Positions 1 to 12,200 of a DNA stretch of 64,000 nt are shown in pieces; within the stretch, counting starts at the first letter, position 1, and every line of letters begins with the position of its first letter. The stretch is from NCBI GenBank assembly GCA_947846985.1, contig CANTUZ010000008.1:41124817-41188816 (forward strand). The letters run 5' to 3'. The notes beneath the pieces are model-generated. The model did not search any database. It was not told the origin of the DNA and saw only the letters and a program-made list of their open reading frames with translations. A program made the translations under genes and the position numbers. The DNA is from Fratercula arctica. Lineage: Eukaryota > Chordata > Aves > Charadriiformes > Alcidae.

Positions 1-540
1 TTTCTTGCCATTGTTTGAGAGGAGCTGGGGAGCTCCCCATCCCCAGCAAGGCTTCCCGACCACCGGCTAACCATTTCCCTGCCGTCTTCCAGCTGCTCAG
101 GATCTCAGCAGAGCTAGAAACAGTATTTAATGTGCATTCAAAGCGCTCTACAGATCGTAGTTAAACTTCTCAGCATGTAAAGTAGAGTTGTTCTTGTTCT
201 CCGTTTAGCTGAAGGGATTTCCCCAAAAAACTCAGTTCCCACATGAATGAGGAGCAGAGTACCCAGGGCTGTTCCCTTGGGGCTGCCTGGCCGTGCAGCA
301 CTGGAAGGAATAGCTCTGGCTACACTCTACTCTGCAGCAGAAGGTGGGGCAAAAAATTACCGCATGTTATCTCAAGCACCCCCCTTTCCAACTGTTAAAT
401 TCCAAAGAAAAAAATATCTTTTTTTTTTTTTTTCCCCGTGAAAAGCATCACCTCAAAAAATTGTGTTTAGTCATAATCTATTTTCTGGCAAAAAAAAAAA
501 GCAAAAGCTGATTTATGGGGGTTTTTTATCCCTAGGGGAA
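1..540. other. non-coding single-copy DNA
   Basis: No coding frame with recognisable similarity is present. The only open frames are about 60 codons, which is background length. The notable elements are an uninterrupted run of 15 T at 419-433, preceded by an A-rich stretch, and a shorter A run near 490. These homopolymers have no flanking retroposed sequence that I can recognise. Confidence 0.7.
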
Positions 541-598
541 AAGATTCCCCATCTTAACTCAGTCCTTTACAAAGGACCGAGTTAAGGCAGGGAATCTT
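541..598. repeat. near-perfect 58-bp inverted repeat (palindrome)
   Basis: The left arm (541-568) and right arm (571-598) are each 28 nt and are separated by only two bases (569-570). After reverse complementing one arm, 24 of 28 positions agree. All four differences are transitions. In a minus-strand RNA three of the four would be G-U wobbles and only one a true mismatch, so the minus-strand fold would be nearly continuous. Single-stranded, the region would form a long hairpin with a very tight tip. Possible sources are a miniature inverted-repeat transposon, a small hairpin RNA gene or a chance inverted duplication. The two-base spacer is short for a typical microRNA precursor. Confidence 0.85.
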
Positions 599-1039
599 CT
601 TTGCACACCAAAGGACTAACCCATCCAAAACATTAGCAGTGGTGGTATACACACTACCCAACACCTCTGCTCTCTACTAACACAAATACCTTGAGAGCTG
701 TAACAGTCATCCCTGTGTAATTTCAATAGCATCTGAAGAAAGACGATACAGAGGAAGCGAGGTGGGGAATGCTAATGGTGTAAAGTTTTAAGTGTGGATG
801 CAAGCGCTTTATTAAATATTGTCTGCCAAATGCTCTAACGCTGGAGGAACTTTGCCAAGCAGGAATTTGGCTGTGTGCACTCCTTTGTCCATTTATCGGG
901 TTTCTTTAAGTCTTATTCCAGCCCTTGTTTCAGGGTATTCTGGGTGCATAAGTAGGTCTAAGATAGTGATGCCTCTATTAAATATTTATGAAGTAAGGCC
1001 ATTTCTTTAAACCGTTAGGGTTTAAAGGAATTCATACCC

Positions 1040-1110
1040 TGGGCCCAATCCAGCAAAACACTTAAGCAGAATTTAACTTTTCAGTAAACATGTAGTCCCG
1101 CTACTCCATG
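1040..1110. mobile_element. probable fossil MITE-like repeat (amniote type)
   Basis: The segment starts with gggcccaatcc and continues with cacttaagca, a degraded tttaactttt block and catgtagtcccgc. From memory, this order matches one half of a short palindromic repeat found in many copies in reptile and bird genomes, probably a non-autonomous hAT-type DNA transposon. The other half, with its gaagtcaatggg core, is not recognisable here, so this would be a truncated and diverged copy. I cannot give a reliable family name. Confidence 0.4.
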
Positions 1111-4100
1111 CAACGGTTACTCTTCTGCCTGTGCTAAAGATTTTACAGTGTTGTTACAAAGATACTCTGCAAGTCCCAACTTCTTTTTCTGACAATCATG
1201 AATATAAAAATCATTACTTCTTTCTTCATCCATTGACTGTTATTTATATTATCTGATTCCTTCCTTTCAATAGCTACAAACCATAAAATCTCCTTGTTTG
1301 ACTAGATAATGAGCTACCAGCAAAAGATGTATATTTAAAGCATCTTCAAAGAGCCTCAAAGTCAACAGGACCCACAGCTACTCTATACAATTTGCTTGCC
1401 TGTTTACGAAACTGCAAAGCAAAGCAGCGGTTTTATGTGCCTATTCAAGATAAAACCCATGTTGAAAGAGACCAGTCTGATAGCTCGGGTATTTTGAACA
1501 CTGTATATAACAATAACAGTGACTGATATCTTGATTACAATGAAAGGACAGCTCAGAGCTGTCCCTGCTGGGACCGGCTGGCAGAGCCGCTGCCCGCACA
1601 GACAGACTGACACAAGTAGACCACGGGTAACTCTGACAAACCTGAGCCCAGGAAAAAGGAGAGATTATGGAATGAATGTCTCAGCCATGAATAGGTCTCC
1701 TATTAAAATCAACAATAGCTGGGCGAGATGAAATCCAGCTATTTCACTAGAAGGTTGTATCCAACAAGACGCAATTAGGGTGATTTAGCCTTGAGAAGGG
1801 TCCTAGACCCACACATGGCCACGTTCAGTGGGGAGAAGGTACAAATTAGCTGTGTCCACAGGTTTCCTGGGCTCCCCACTCCACCACTAGCAAAGACGGC
1901 ACACGAGTTGGAACAAGGTTTTAGTCTTCCCACTCATCGGCTGCTCCTATTTACCACTGGAGTTAAGGATTGATGCTGAATGTATGAAGTCATTAGTACC
2001 CTTTATGTGCCTTTCATGTCAAAGCCCTTGGATTCCCTCTCGGTTTTCCTCCCAGGCAGTAAGGCCACCACTGTTTGCTACAAGCCAGGCATGATTCTCA
2101 TGAAGTCGTTTTCAACAGCAAATTTCAAGAAGTTGTAGAAACACTTCAGGGTAAAAAAGACCTTTCTGGAGCAGGAGGATCAATCACACACAGGCCAGTG
2201 GCTCCGAGCACAGTTGAAGGCTGGCATTTCCTATAATTAATAGTGTATATTTAAGAATATAATCACCCCTCGCTAACCTGGAATGCTGTTTTACCTACTG
2301 AAACTCAAGCATCCAAGTTATGTGCCCTGCAAAGTGCATGGGCAGATTTACTGCCACAGAACAGGAATTGTCCTGTGTTGGCAACTGCGCCGGAGTAGTT
2401 CCTAAATCCCGTCTTCTTCTCACAACTTTGGCACCTAACCTTAAATTGCAAGCAATTTCTTCCACTCGTGATTCCCAGCCCCAAAGCTTTCCTGGTATCT
2501 TATATTTTAAAGGCTGAAGGTGTAGTTGTATGGTCCCCTGCTTCACCTGACAATTCAGTGCTTGGTGGCAATCGCAAGGGGTTCAGCTCATTGTTGAAGG
2601 GGCTTAAACCTGCAGATCCTGCTTTGCAGGAAACTTTCCTAGCATCCAGGTTTTTGCAAAGGTGGTGCTCGCATTCCCTCTGTTTTCTAGCATAGCATAG
2701 CCATTAGGCCCGGAGAAGCGAGCTGAGAATTAGAACAACTGTGTTCCTCGATGTTTTGGGCAGCAACCTGGAAACAGAGAGTATTTGGTGCCGGACTGGC
2801 AAAGAATTTGACACTTGTAAGGTGGACTTCTCCATCCCACCATCAACATTTTCCAAGCTAGTAGTTAAAATAACCATTGGGGAAGAAGGGGGATGACGCG
2901 CTGAGTTTGACTCACTTTGAGAAGACCTGAAGCTCAGCATAGCTCATCCTTTGAGTGTGCTACAGCCATCATTCCTTGGGTAGAGGTGAACGCTACTGTT
3001 GCCCTGGACTGTGCTAGGCATCCAGCCCGCTTCTGCCTGCTCTGAGAAGGTGCACTAGTTTGAACCCCGGGTGTAAGACAAACCAGAGGACAGCTAATTT
3101 ATGGAGGAGGATTAAGTAGAACTGAGATGTCTGTCTCCGTCCAGACCAAGGCTTATCTAACTACAAGCAGGATTTTAAGTGGTTGGCAAAGTCAGCCCGT
3201 GTTAGTCTCAGCAGCTATGACAGCTTAGCCAGCTCCCACCGTTGCCTGTCTCCCATCAATCACCCCCTCTGCTTTGACAGCCCAGTTGATCTCAGGGCCG
3301 CCCAAGACACAGCATTAGTGAACAGAGCAGGTTAGACTTTTCTACAGATAAGGGTAGACTTTTCTTCTAGGATTATTTTATAGCTTGGAGCAACTCACGA
3401 ACCCAATTTACCATACTGTTTTTCCAAACTGGTGCACCAGGCACTGCGTCAGAAACAAGCAGGTAAAGGGAGGGGACACAGAGGACACTCGAGGTTACTA
3501 TTGCTACTGAAGGACCAGTGGATCTGCCTCTGGGATGGGGCAGCAGCTGACTGAGGATATGGGGATTCCCTTTCTGGATTCAGGTGCTTTCAGTCTCCTC
3601 TGGGGCAATTCCCTCATTTTGAACCACGGAATCACTGGCAGACAGACTCCTTAGTGTTGCTAAGCTACTTGTAATTGACATTTAAACCTTCCCTGTGACA
3701 ATGCCTCTGTGCCAGCCTTCTAGACGCACTTTTCCCTAAAATCCTACTAATTTGCCAGTACCGTGCTGTTGATCAGCTGCTCAAAACTGAACAGATGTTG
3801 CTAAGGGCTATAAACACAGCGCCTGTTACCTCCTTGTCTCAGAAAACACTGCTTCAAGGCACTGAGCCTACCATTTAATCAACAGTTATCAGCGATGGGA
3901 GCTGTATATATTGCAGAAGCAGCCAGTGTAGAAAGACCATCTGGGCAGATGTGTCAGAAAAGGGGATCTCTCTCATCCTGGCAGCCTGGGTAGCACAGGA
4001 GTCTCTGGGTTAGACCTCTATTGCTGTTTGAACCAACACACTTGTAAATGCAAGGCTAATTCCAGGACACAAAATATTTGTGGTTTAAGGCTAGGATGCA

Positions 4101-6025
4101 GCTCTACGTAAGCCACAAATGTTTGTGTCCCAGAGCAAGCATTTCCAGGGCGTCCAGACAATCCGGGAGAGTGAATTTGATTGAGCTTTGAGGCAGATGC
4201 AGAGACTCCTGTCTAGACGTACAAAGCACATGTCAGGACAGGGCAGGTGGACGGGACACACGTATGAGGAGAACGTGGGTGGCAGCAGGAGACAGCAAAG
4301 GGAGCAGTGCTTGACAGCATAGCAGATGTCTCAGCTTTCCGTTTGTCTAACCAACCCCAGACAGCCTTGCAGGGATTTTATTTGGCAGACAGACCTCCTT
4401 CTTGGTCTTCCTTGAGGCCACATCCTATCGCAAGCCTGCATATGATTTGGTATTTGCTATCGTGCTTGAGAATGCAGCAACACAAACACAGGCACATAAA
4501 GACAAATGGATTCTAGCAGAAAAGATATTTAAGGATAAACGCAGCTTTTAAACATTTGGCCCCAAATTATAACTTGTTTCCTTGAAAGAAAACCTATGGA
4601 CACTTAACTCTGATAAAAATTGGAGCTTCAACCCCTTGTTGGGGATTCATCTCAGTCTTTTGGGGAACTAAAGTGGAAGGAGGCTATGGACACAAGTGGC
4701 CAGGACATGGCAGGTTGGTTGTTTAACTTCCAGGGGACACAGCAGTGCTAGATTTCTCAAAGGGTTTAACACCAACTCATGTTATTCGAGGGTTTTTGAT
4801 CACAAAGAGCAATGAGGTAGCAATTAGGCTGCAATGCAAGAGGACCTTTCACTCTTGCCCCAGATTTAAGTGGAACAAACGGTTGCAAACAATGCTAAAA
4901 GCTCAGACTGGTCAGAACTCAAACCACTGCTGAGCAGGATTTGCCACTCTAGGTACAATTTAGCAACAAAACTTTCCTGTGTCATTCCAGAAAAGTACCA
5001 ATACATCCATGTGCACAGACCAGAGAGTTGTTCAAACAGCCTCGCTGGAGGCGCAAGCACCCCAGAAGTCTCAGCTGCTTTGAGAAACTTTTGCTAAAGC
5101 TGGAGTCTCCCAAAAGCTTTAATAAATAAATGAATAAAAAAAATAATCTCTGCACACAGTCATTAAAAAGCAACACTGTGTCAGTGACCAAAGGAAACAG
5201 CCTCTCGCTAGGTAAAAAAATAGTTACATACATTGTTTGTAAAAATGTTCCCCTGCCAATGCAAACATAATTTTTAATAATTTTTAAGAGACTTTTTTTT
5301 TTTTAATAACCACTCTATAAAGCAAGCTGGGAATAAATACCCATTAAAATCAGATACAGAGCTCAATATTAAAGAAAAAAATATGCACTGGATTTAACTT
5401 GGTAAGTTTTCTGTGTTCCTGGACCCTGCAGAGCTGCCTCTTTGCAATCTGTTCAGTAATTCCCCCAACTCCATTAAAACCCAGTTGCAGACATAAACTG
5501 GACAGGCCAAACTCTCCAATGATATCAGTCCTTGTGGCTTTTTGCCAGATTATCCAGACCTTCGGCCTCCGTCCCCTTTTCCTTATTTTTCCCAGCCCCC
5601 TTCTTTCTCATTTTCATCTGAAAGGAACATAACAAGAAACAGCCCCCATACACAAACTCTGGAGAAAACAGGTACCATCCATCACAGCGCTTTGGGCAGA
5701 AGAGATTATGACGGAGCTGCAAAGAAGAAAAAGGTCTAAAAAATAAAAAAAATTAAAAAAGGCATATTTTTGCACTCACACATCAAGCAAATCTCCAAGC
5801 ACGAGCACTACAATAAAGCCTGCACTTGAGAATTTAATATTTCTTTTTTTTCTAATAAAGATGATCAGGTCCAGACAGAATAGAAGAAACTTCCACCTTG
5901 CCACATGAGCAGTGCTCTCCCAAGATGGCTTTGTGCCCACATCCCTTGGCACACTAGCTCAAACCAGAGGTATAAGGAAGCCAAAGGGACAAGCTGCTTA
6001 AATTATATAAACTTATTTTTCTGGG

Positions 6026-6059
6026 ACAAAAATAATCAGAGTTTTTGATTATTTTTTGT
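6026..6059. repeat. AT-rich hairpin
   Basis: An 11-nt arm (6028-6038, aaaaataatca) is followed by a 7-nt loop and a perfect 11-nt complementary arm (6046-6056). Allowing one bulged base extends the stem to 6026 and 6059. The stem is almost entirely A-T. Such structures occur by chance in AT-rich DNA, and nothing nearby suggests a transcript that would use it. Confidence 0.6.
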
Positions 6060-6680
6060 TATGAAAGCACTTAAAACAGACATTATTTTTTCAAACCTTC
6101 CCAAGGTTTTTAAGAAGGTTCCCCAAGTTTTTAATGCAAATATCCAGAGCACATTTTGACTACCAGAAGATGAAAATATTTTGATAAACAATTTTGCTGG
6201 AAGTTTTCTAACTTTTAAAAAAATGTTGACATAAGAAATACTTTCAGAGACATCTTTTTGTGGAAAAATTTTGCTTTAAAAAGCCCATTGATTTTCACAC
6301 AGTTTTTTGGACAGCCTGCTAACTGGATGAAAGCTGCTCCTATTTATTTATAAACAGGAACTCGTAGGCAGAAGTTCTGGGGCCCGTGCAGGTATGAGCA
6401 TGTAAGCGCAGCCTCACCCTTGCCTTCAGCTCCACACAGCCTTGTCTGGCTGCATCTTGATGCCGGATAGATATTTAGCAGGGAAGAGGATTATGTTGAT
6501 GGAGTTTTAAGGACAAGGTCAGCACCATGTGAACACCGCACAGCCACCCAGAGCAAAGGAGGAGCTGCATTTGCTGAAGAAATAGTGTAGACATACCTTG
6601 AGTTTCCTAATCTAGCAACCTGTTTGAGGGGATGCTACAGTGGTCATCGAAATAGCGGGGCAGTGGTCCTGTATTTCCAG

Positions 6681-6750
6681 GGATGCAGAGGGGAGGGATG
6701 CAGAGGGGAGGGATGCAGAGGGGAGGGATGCAGAGGGGAGGGATGCAGAG
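6681..6750. repeat. 15-bp minisatellite, 4.7 copies
   Basis: The unit ggatgcagaggggag repeats without a single mismatch from 6681 to 6740 (four copies), followed by ten bases of a fifth. Because the unit is a multiple of three and lacks stops, several short open frames run through it on both strands and would encode five-residue repeats. These frames reflect the repeat and are not evidence of a gene. The perfect identity suggests recent expansion and possible length polymorphism. Confidence 0.95.
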
Positions 6751-9099
6751 CTCGTGGCCCAGGCTGGAGTGCCCTCTCCATGCACCTGGGGCTCCAGGAG
6801 TCATGTCTCCTTTGAAGTACGATTACAGCTGTGCAAATAATTACGTTTTGGTTCCCTGGCTGAACTTGAAAACACAGTATTTTGTTTCAGACCCATCCAA
6901 AATAATTTGAAAAGTCTGAGTGCATCAAAAAATAGAATTCATCCACCCCCCACCTGAGGTCAAATGAAACATTGCATTCAGCCCAGAAGGAAAAAGATAA
7001 AATATTATTTTATATGTGCATTTTTAATCAGCGACACTATCCTCAGCACACTACAAAATAAGCGACATAAGTGAAACAGCTTAATTTGAAGGGCTCACAA
7101 AACAGCATGGCAAATACATAGCGTCTTTCAGAAGGCATCAAGGATCAACACAGGGCCACCTCAGCACAGGCAGGACAGGCAGTAGGTATAACAAGATGCC
7201 TGCTTCGCCTAGGTGTCACCCAGATGCTTTATGGCACTTTCCCTTTCCCCATGTCCCTTCCTGTAGCAGCCCCAGCCACTGGCAGTTAGAGACCAAGACT
7301 ACTTGAGGTGCCCATCTGGGAAGCCCTGAGCCAGCTTGGGACAGGCACATTTCCTAACGCTGACACTTGAGATCACAAATTGCTGGTGTGCTCGCCAGCT
7401 CCGCAGCTTGAGTGCCTCAGGGTAGAACCCATTCCAGCCTAATTCAGCCATGACCTGCGTTCAGTAAATGGGTTCCACATTTACACGTAGGATAAGGCAC
7501 ATGAAAAACATATGGTCCTTGAAGAAGTCAATCCTGCTGGAATTGGAGTACATATCGCCTTTTGGAGAAGGGCCTGGACAAATACAGAGGTAGTGATCTC
7601 TTTCCAGAAAGCCAATGCATTTGTGCATTAACATAAGGTGTGAAAACCTCTCAAACACACTTTATTCCCACCTGAAAGATCTAGAGCTACCTCCATATTT
7701 CCACTGTAGAAGGAGAGGATCTGGACCAGCCCAGACACATGCCGATTCCCCCATCCTGGCTGAGGACACAGGAGAATTGCACCTTGTTCACCCACTGGGA
7801 GGATTCAGCATATGTTGAGGCTGGTGCAGGGCCAAGGAGGATCCTGGCTGCATGTAAGTCTGCTTTCTTTGGGAGGCCAGGAACTGCTGATTTCAGTGGC
7901 TCCTGCCCTTTTTTCCTAGAACATAAGATCTGGGATGAGGGGTGCAGAGGAACATGTCTGTCAATCACAATCCCCTTGTCTGGAATTGCTCTTGTGCTAC
8001 TAAACCCACTCCATCCTCACGCCGAATCCCTCACTGCAGGTGACAGCTGTGAGGTTGGTTCTTGCCTGGTGTTGCCATGTGGTCCCTCCTCCTTCACAGG
8101 AAGGATTTGCAAAGGAGACTATATCAGCCCCCTGAAGTTTGTGGAGAGGGAAAGGCACATATAAGCCATGTGAATGCTAAACAGCAAAATATTAGACCCT
8201 AGAAAGCCAAATTCAGCAAGTCTGACAGTACTATGCAAAAGGGAGCACTGATCCCAACCTAACAATATGTCCAAACATGTTTGGAAAATGAAGCTTGCTA
8301 CTTACCTTTTTATTACCAGTATCATCTTAAGATAAACTGGAAAGTGATTTTGGTTATTAAAATTAACTTTCTAACAAGTTGGCATTTATCCCCTCCCACA
8401 AAGGTGGAAGAAGCCATCAACAGCATTGCCATCACTTGCTCTACAACCACACATGAAAGGCCAGCTTGGACTTGCGCAGAACAGAGCAGCCACTGCCCTG
8501 AAAGACCTCAGCGCTTTGAGCTCAGTTTGGAGAAGACCCTCCATGCCAGAAGAGCCCCACAGAAGTCGGTGGGAGTCCATATGACTGAGATTTTGTGGCC
8601 AGATCCGGGTTTACGTAGATGGGGTGGATGAAAGATGACAGAAATAACAGAGGCACTTGTTTTTACATCGCCTTACACAGCAAATACCAGTTCTCGTCCC
8701 CCGGGTACCACTATCCTGGCCTGACTGTGGCAGTGCAGCTCCTGCATGAATATAATTCTGCACATAAGTCTCCTTAAAATAGTTTGCCTATAAAATGAAA
8801 CTGGCATACTTTGGCATATAAGACTGTATTTAATGAAAGACTGGTTTAAAAATGCTTGGTAGTTGCCAAGAATATTTCACCAAATCAGAACAGGCACTTG
8901 GCCAGGCTCTTGCTCTTCCAGAGGCATTAGGCTCCTATTCTGAGAGGCTGCATGACTCAACTACAAAAACACACTCCAGCCCCAGGCTCAGTGGGGAGGG
9001 TGGAGGAAACAGTCTGGTCCAACACGAAGACACAGAGTCGGTGGGAGCCTGTGTGTTGCCTTTAGTGGCCTTGTTTCAGGACCTGGGTCTGTTTGTGCT
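6751..9099. other. non-coding DNA with one longer open frame
   Basis: The longest plus-strand frame here runs from 7739 to 8164 (141 codons). It resembles no family I know and has no clear signal peptide, repeat or domain. A pyrimidine tract ending in ag at 7919 and a weak donor at 8040 lie inside it, so a 120-nt exon is conceivable but poorly supported. The rest of the interval shows only background-length frames and no RNA gene. Confidence 0.6.
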
Positions 9100-9200
9100 C
9101 CCAGCACACATTTCTCTTCCCTACCAATATCCCAGCACACATTTCTCTTCCCTACCAATATCCCAGCACACATTTCTCTTCCCTACCAATATCCCAGCAC
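9100..9200. repeat. 31-bp minisatellite, 3.3 copies
   Basis: Three exact copies of a 31-bp unit occupy 9100-9130, 9131-9161 and 9162-9192, followed by eight bases of a fourth. Each unit begins cccagcacac and ends taccaatat. The copies are identical, so the array is young or homogenised. At 31 bp the repeat shifts frame with each unit, and the open frames across it are incidental. Confidence 0.95.
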
Positions 9201-12200
9201 TGCATAAACAGCCCCAGACACCTTCCTCTAGTGTTCTCCAGTCCCTGCAGACTTAAGTCCATCAGTAAGAATAAGACAATCTAATTGCTTATCTTTCACT
9301 CATTTAAGTCAAAGCTGTAATATTATATTGGGAAGTACTTTTCCCTTATTAATTGTTAAACCAGATTTATAACAGGCTTCAGCTAATTGATATTTACCTA
9401 CCTTGCATGTACAACTGAATGGAAAAAGTGACATTGTAAGAGTCCGTAATATAAGTCTTGGGGGCAAAGCTGTTTGGAAATTTGTGATTTAAGGTCTACA
9501 TCTCCCATCCAACTCCTGACTGCTGTTGAAGATTGAACAGAAATGGTCTTGTATTCAACAGCTTTAACCAGAAAAGGGCCAGAGGCAAAGATGATGGACT
9601 GGAGAAGAAGTAGAAGGCACAAGATGGAGGATCAGTCACAGCAGAAAGGGGTCCTATGTGTTTGAAGATTGCTTGCATCCAGCCTAATTCAAACTGGAAT
9701 AGATTCCCTGTCCTCAGCTACCAGATTGAGGATAAATAACAATGAGGACACAATATGAATTAAATGGGTCTGGTCCTCAGTTAACACACGTAAGTCCATT
9801 CCTGGTCTGACATGATTGTGTAGCAGAAAATGATTTCAGACAGCGGTTCAGTCATTCTTCAGACAGGAGTTATCCAGGTTTACAGTGGCAGCAGACCCCT
9901 GCCCCAGCCACCCCTAAGGCTGAATCCTGCACTGCTGAAGGGGTGCAAGGCTCCCTTTGCATTCAGTAGGTTTCCAGCCTTACAGCCCACGTATTACAGA
10001 TTGATCGTGTCCTAATCATGATGTACAGTGGAGTATACCTCACTCCTCCTACTGACGCTCTAACCAAAGTTTCACAGCAATACACACACCCCAAAAAAGT
10101 AAATGTGCCTGTGGTTCTCGGAAGCCTAAAGTTAAACTTCTTAATAGCATAACAAAAACAACTGAGAAATTATTCAGTGCATCATCCATGGCATTTATTA
10201 ATATTAGATCACCCGTGTTCATTGGCTGCTTTTCTCTTTGAGTAGCCATCAGTAGAGAGTTATTTCCTTCCAAATGATTTCCTCCTCCTTGAGTCAGAAG
10301 GGACCTATGTGAAAAAGTCATCTTTTGGAAAAATACAGCAAAAGAAAAAAATCTATCCCTAAATTTCTCCTTTTCAACACAGTCTGAATTACAGTAGCTT
10401 TTAACAGAGTAGCAGAATAGCTCAACATACAAGGCTTCCTTTCTGTCGCAGAAGAGGCTAAGACAGAAAGTTAAAACTTAATGTTTACATCCTTTTCTAG
10501 ACAGATGGTTGTTTTTCTTCTCTAACCAAATATGTATATCTGGCTTGTCTCCAGTGCCCCGCTGGTGGTTCTGTCGTCCTTTACTCTGTCTACTGAAAAA
10601 AAAACCACCCATGCTTTTCCTAACATACCAAGCTAGACGCTGTATTTTATTAAGTGTACCACTTGAGCAGTCATTGCTTACCCTTTCAAAATCCTGGAAA
10701 TGCAAATGACAGCATCTGAGCACTTGTTACTAGCACTGTTGCCTCTTCTCATGGATCGTAATGTCTTCAGCAGTGAAAGTGCTGCAGATTAATCTTCTGC
10801 GGCTCTTTCTGCTAAACAGGGTGAAAGATGTAAACTGCCCATTTACAGCTTTCTCCATAAATCCTGCTTCTCTCAGGGCTCAGAACCTTGCTGATGAAGA
10901 ACTTGAGCAAAGGGCTTTCCATTGACATCAGCGAGAGTTGGATCAAGCCTTAAACAGCTATAAATGTGAGCTTTCCTTGCCACTCACAAAACTTGTAAAC
11001 TTCTGTGCTTGGAATTTTGCACTTTTTGATCCAAGCTCATCAGACTCTCACTCCATTTCTGGAAGCTTTCAAAAACATTCCAGGGAGAGTCTTTTTCAGG
11101 CTTGCGATCATGTAAGGTATCTTTACATCCAGCCACTAAAGAAGTGAAGGCAATAAATAAATAAATCTGCAAATTCTACCTTTCTTCAGCATGTAATTCA
11201 TTTTTAAGTGGCTCAGAGAGCAGAAGGCTATAATCACAATTATGCTGTACTTTCCTGAACTGAGAGATTGCAGTTCTGATTTTTATTAGGTTGACCAAGC
11301 CACTTGCAAGGGATTTTACCTTAAGTCAGAAAATCTGCCAGCATGTCTGGGTTCGCGTTCAGTCAAAGCACCATATCCATGTCATGCATTTTCTTGGGCC
11401 CTGTGAGCATGTCCTAAACCTGGTAAAATATAAAAAGGAGTCTTTCCAAAGACTTCATGGATTTTAAGTTAGGCAGAATATACTACCACTAACATTGCTC
11501 TTGGAGCATCTCTTTCCTTCACGTCAGTCACAGAGAAACAGTTATTTGGCCTATGCCATCTGCAGTTCTCTAGTTAAGGTCATCACTGCCTTCCTGACAG
11601 CTTCCTTCTAAACTAGCAGTGATTACATGAACATAATAAAAGACATCTTAATCCTCCAAAGTTTAATTAACACCTTTCATAAAGCAAGAGTCCCACCACA
11701 GATCCCAGATCAAGGGAACCCTCATTTCAAGCACCCAAGTGAGTTTGGGCTGGTCTCCAGAGAGCTGATCCATGCACTCTATTATCTGTTTCCATTAGGC
11801 ATGAATAAACCAAAGTTTCCCAGGGAATCCCCCATGTCCCTTCACCACCACCACAAAGGATGAATCATTTGTAAAATGAGACAATATAGTACAGACACAG
11901 GAAGCTTTTTTGAAGATGAATGGAAGGGCCATATATACACTGCACAGACAAAATCACTGTGTATTAATCAGAGAGATATTTACTTTTCGCTGGCAGCCAA
12001 TTCCACCTTACTGTAGCATAAAAGCCTGGTGAACTTCATGTGAAGAGCAGGTGCATCTATTAAGGTAAATAGTGGTAGAACACGATCCTAAATTTAGTAT
12101 TTACATTAAGCGGAGCTATTTCAAAGAGTGACTTTCCTCCATTTAAAATTATTAATAAATTACACCACAAGTTCAAAAATCTCCCTAAATACTGAAATTG

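Larger units (their letters stand above)
599..6680. other. non-coding single-copy DNA
   Basis: This stretch has no supported gene. Open frames on both strands stay below about 85 codons and show no family resemblance. It contains a probable fossil transposon at 1040-1110 and an AT hairpin at 6026-6059, listed separately. There are several AT-rich patches, the clearest at 5120-5300 and 6000-6300. I see no CpG island or tRNA-like fold. Confidence 0.7.

Noticed and set aside
3059..3076. tRNA B-box-like word (gtttgaaccccgggtg)
   Set aside because: No A box, acceptor stem or cloverleaf can be formed from the preceding 70 bases.
7739..8164. 141-codon plus-strand open frame
   Set aside because: It has no recognisable domain, and its length is within chance for 64 kb read in six frames. 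The internal donor at 8040 is weak.
11861..11905. MIR-like words (tttgtaaaatgagacaatat)
   Set aside because: The expected upstream MIR blocks (tRNA head and core) are absent, so the match is too short to call.
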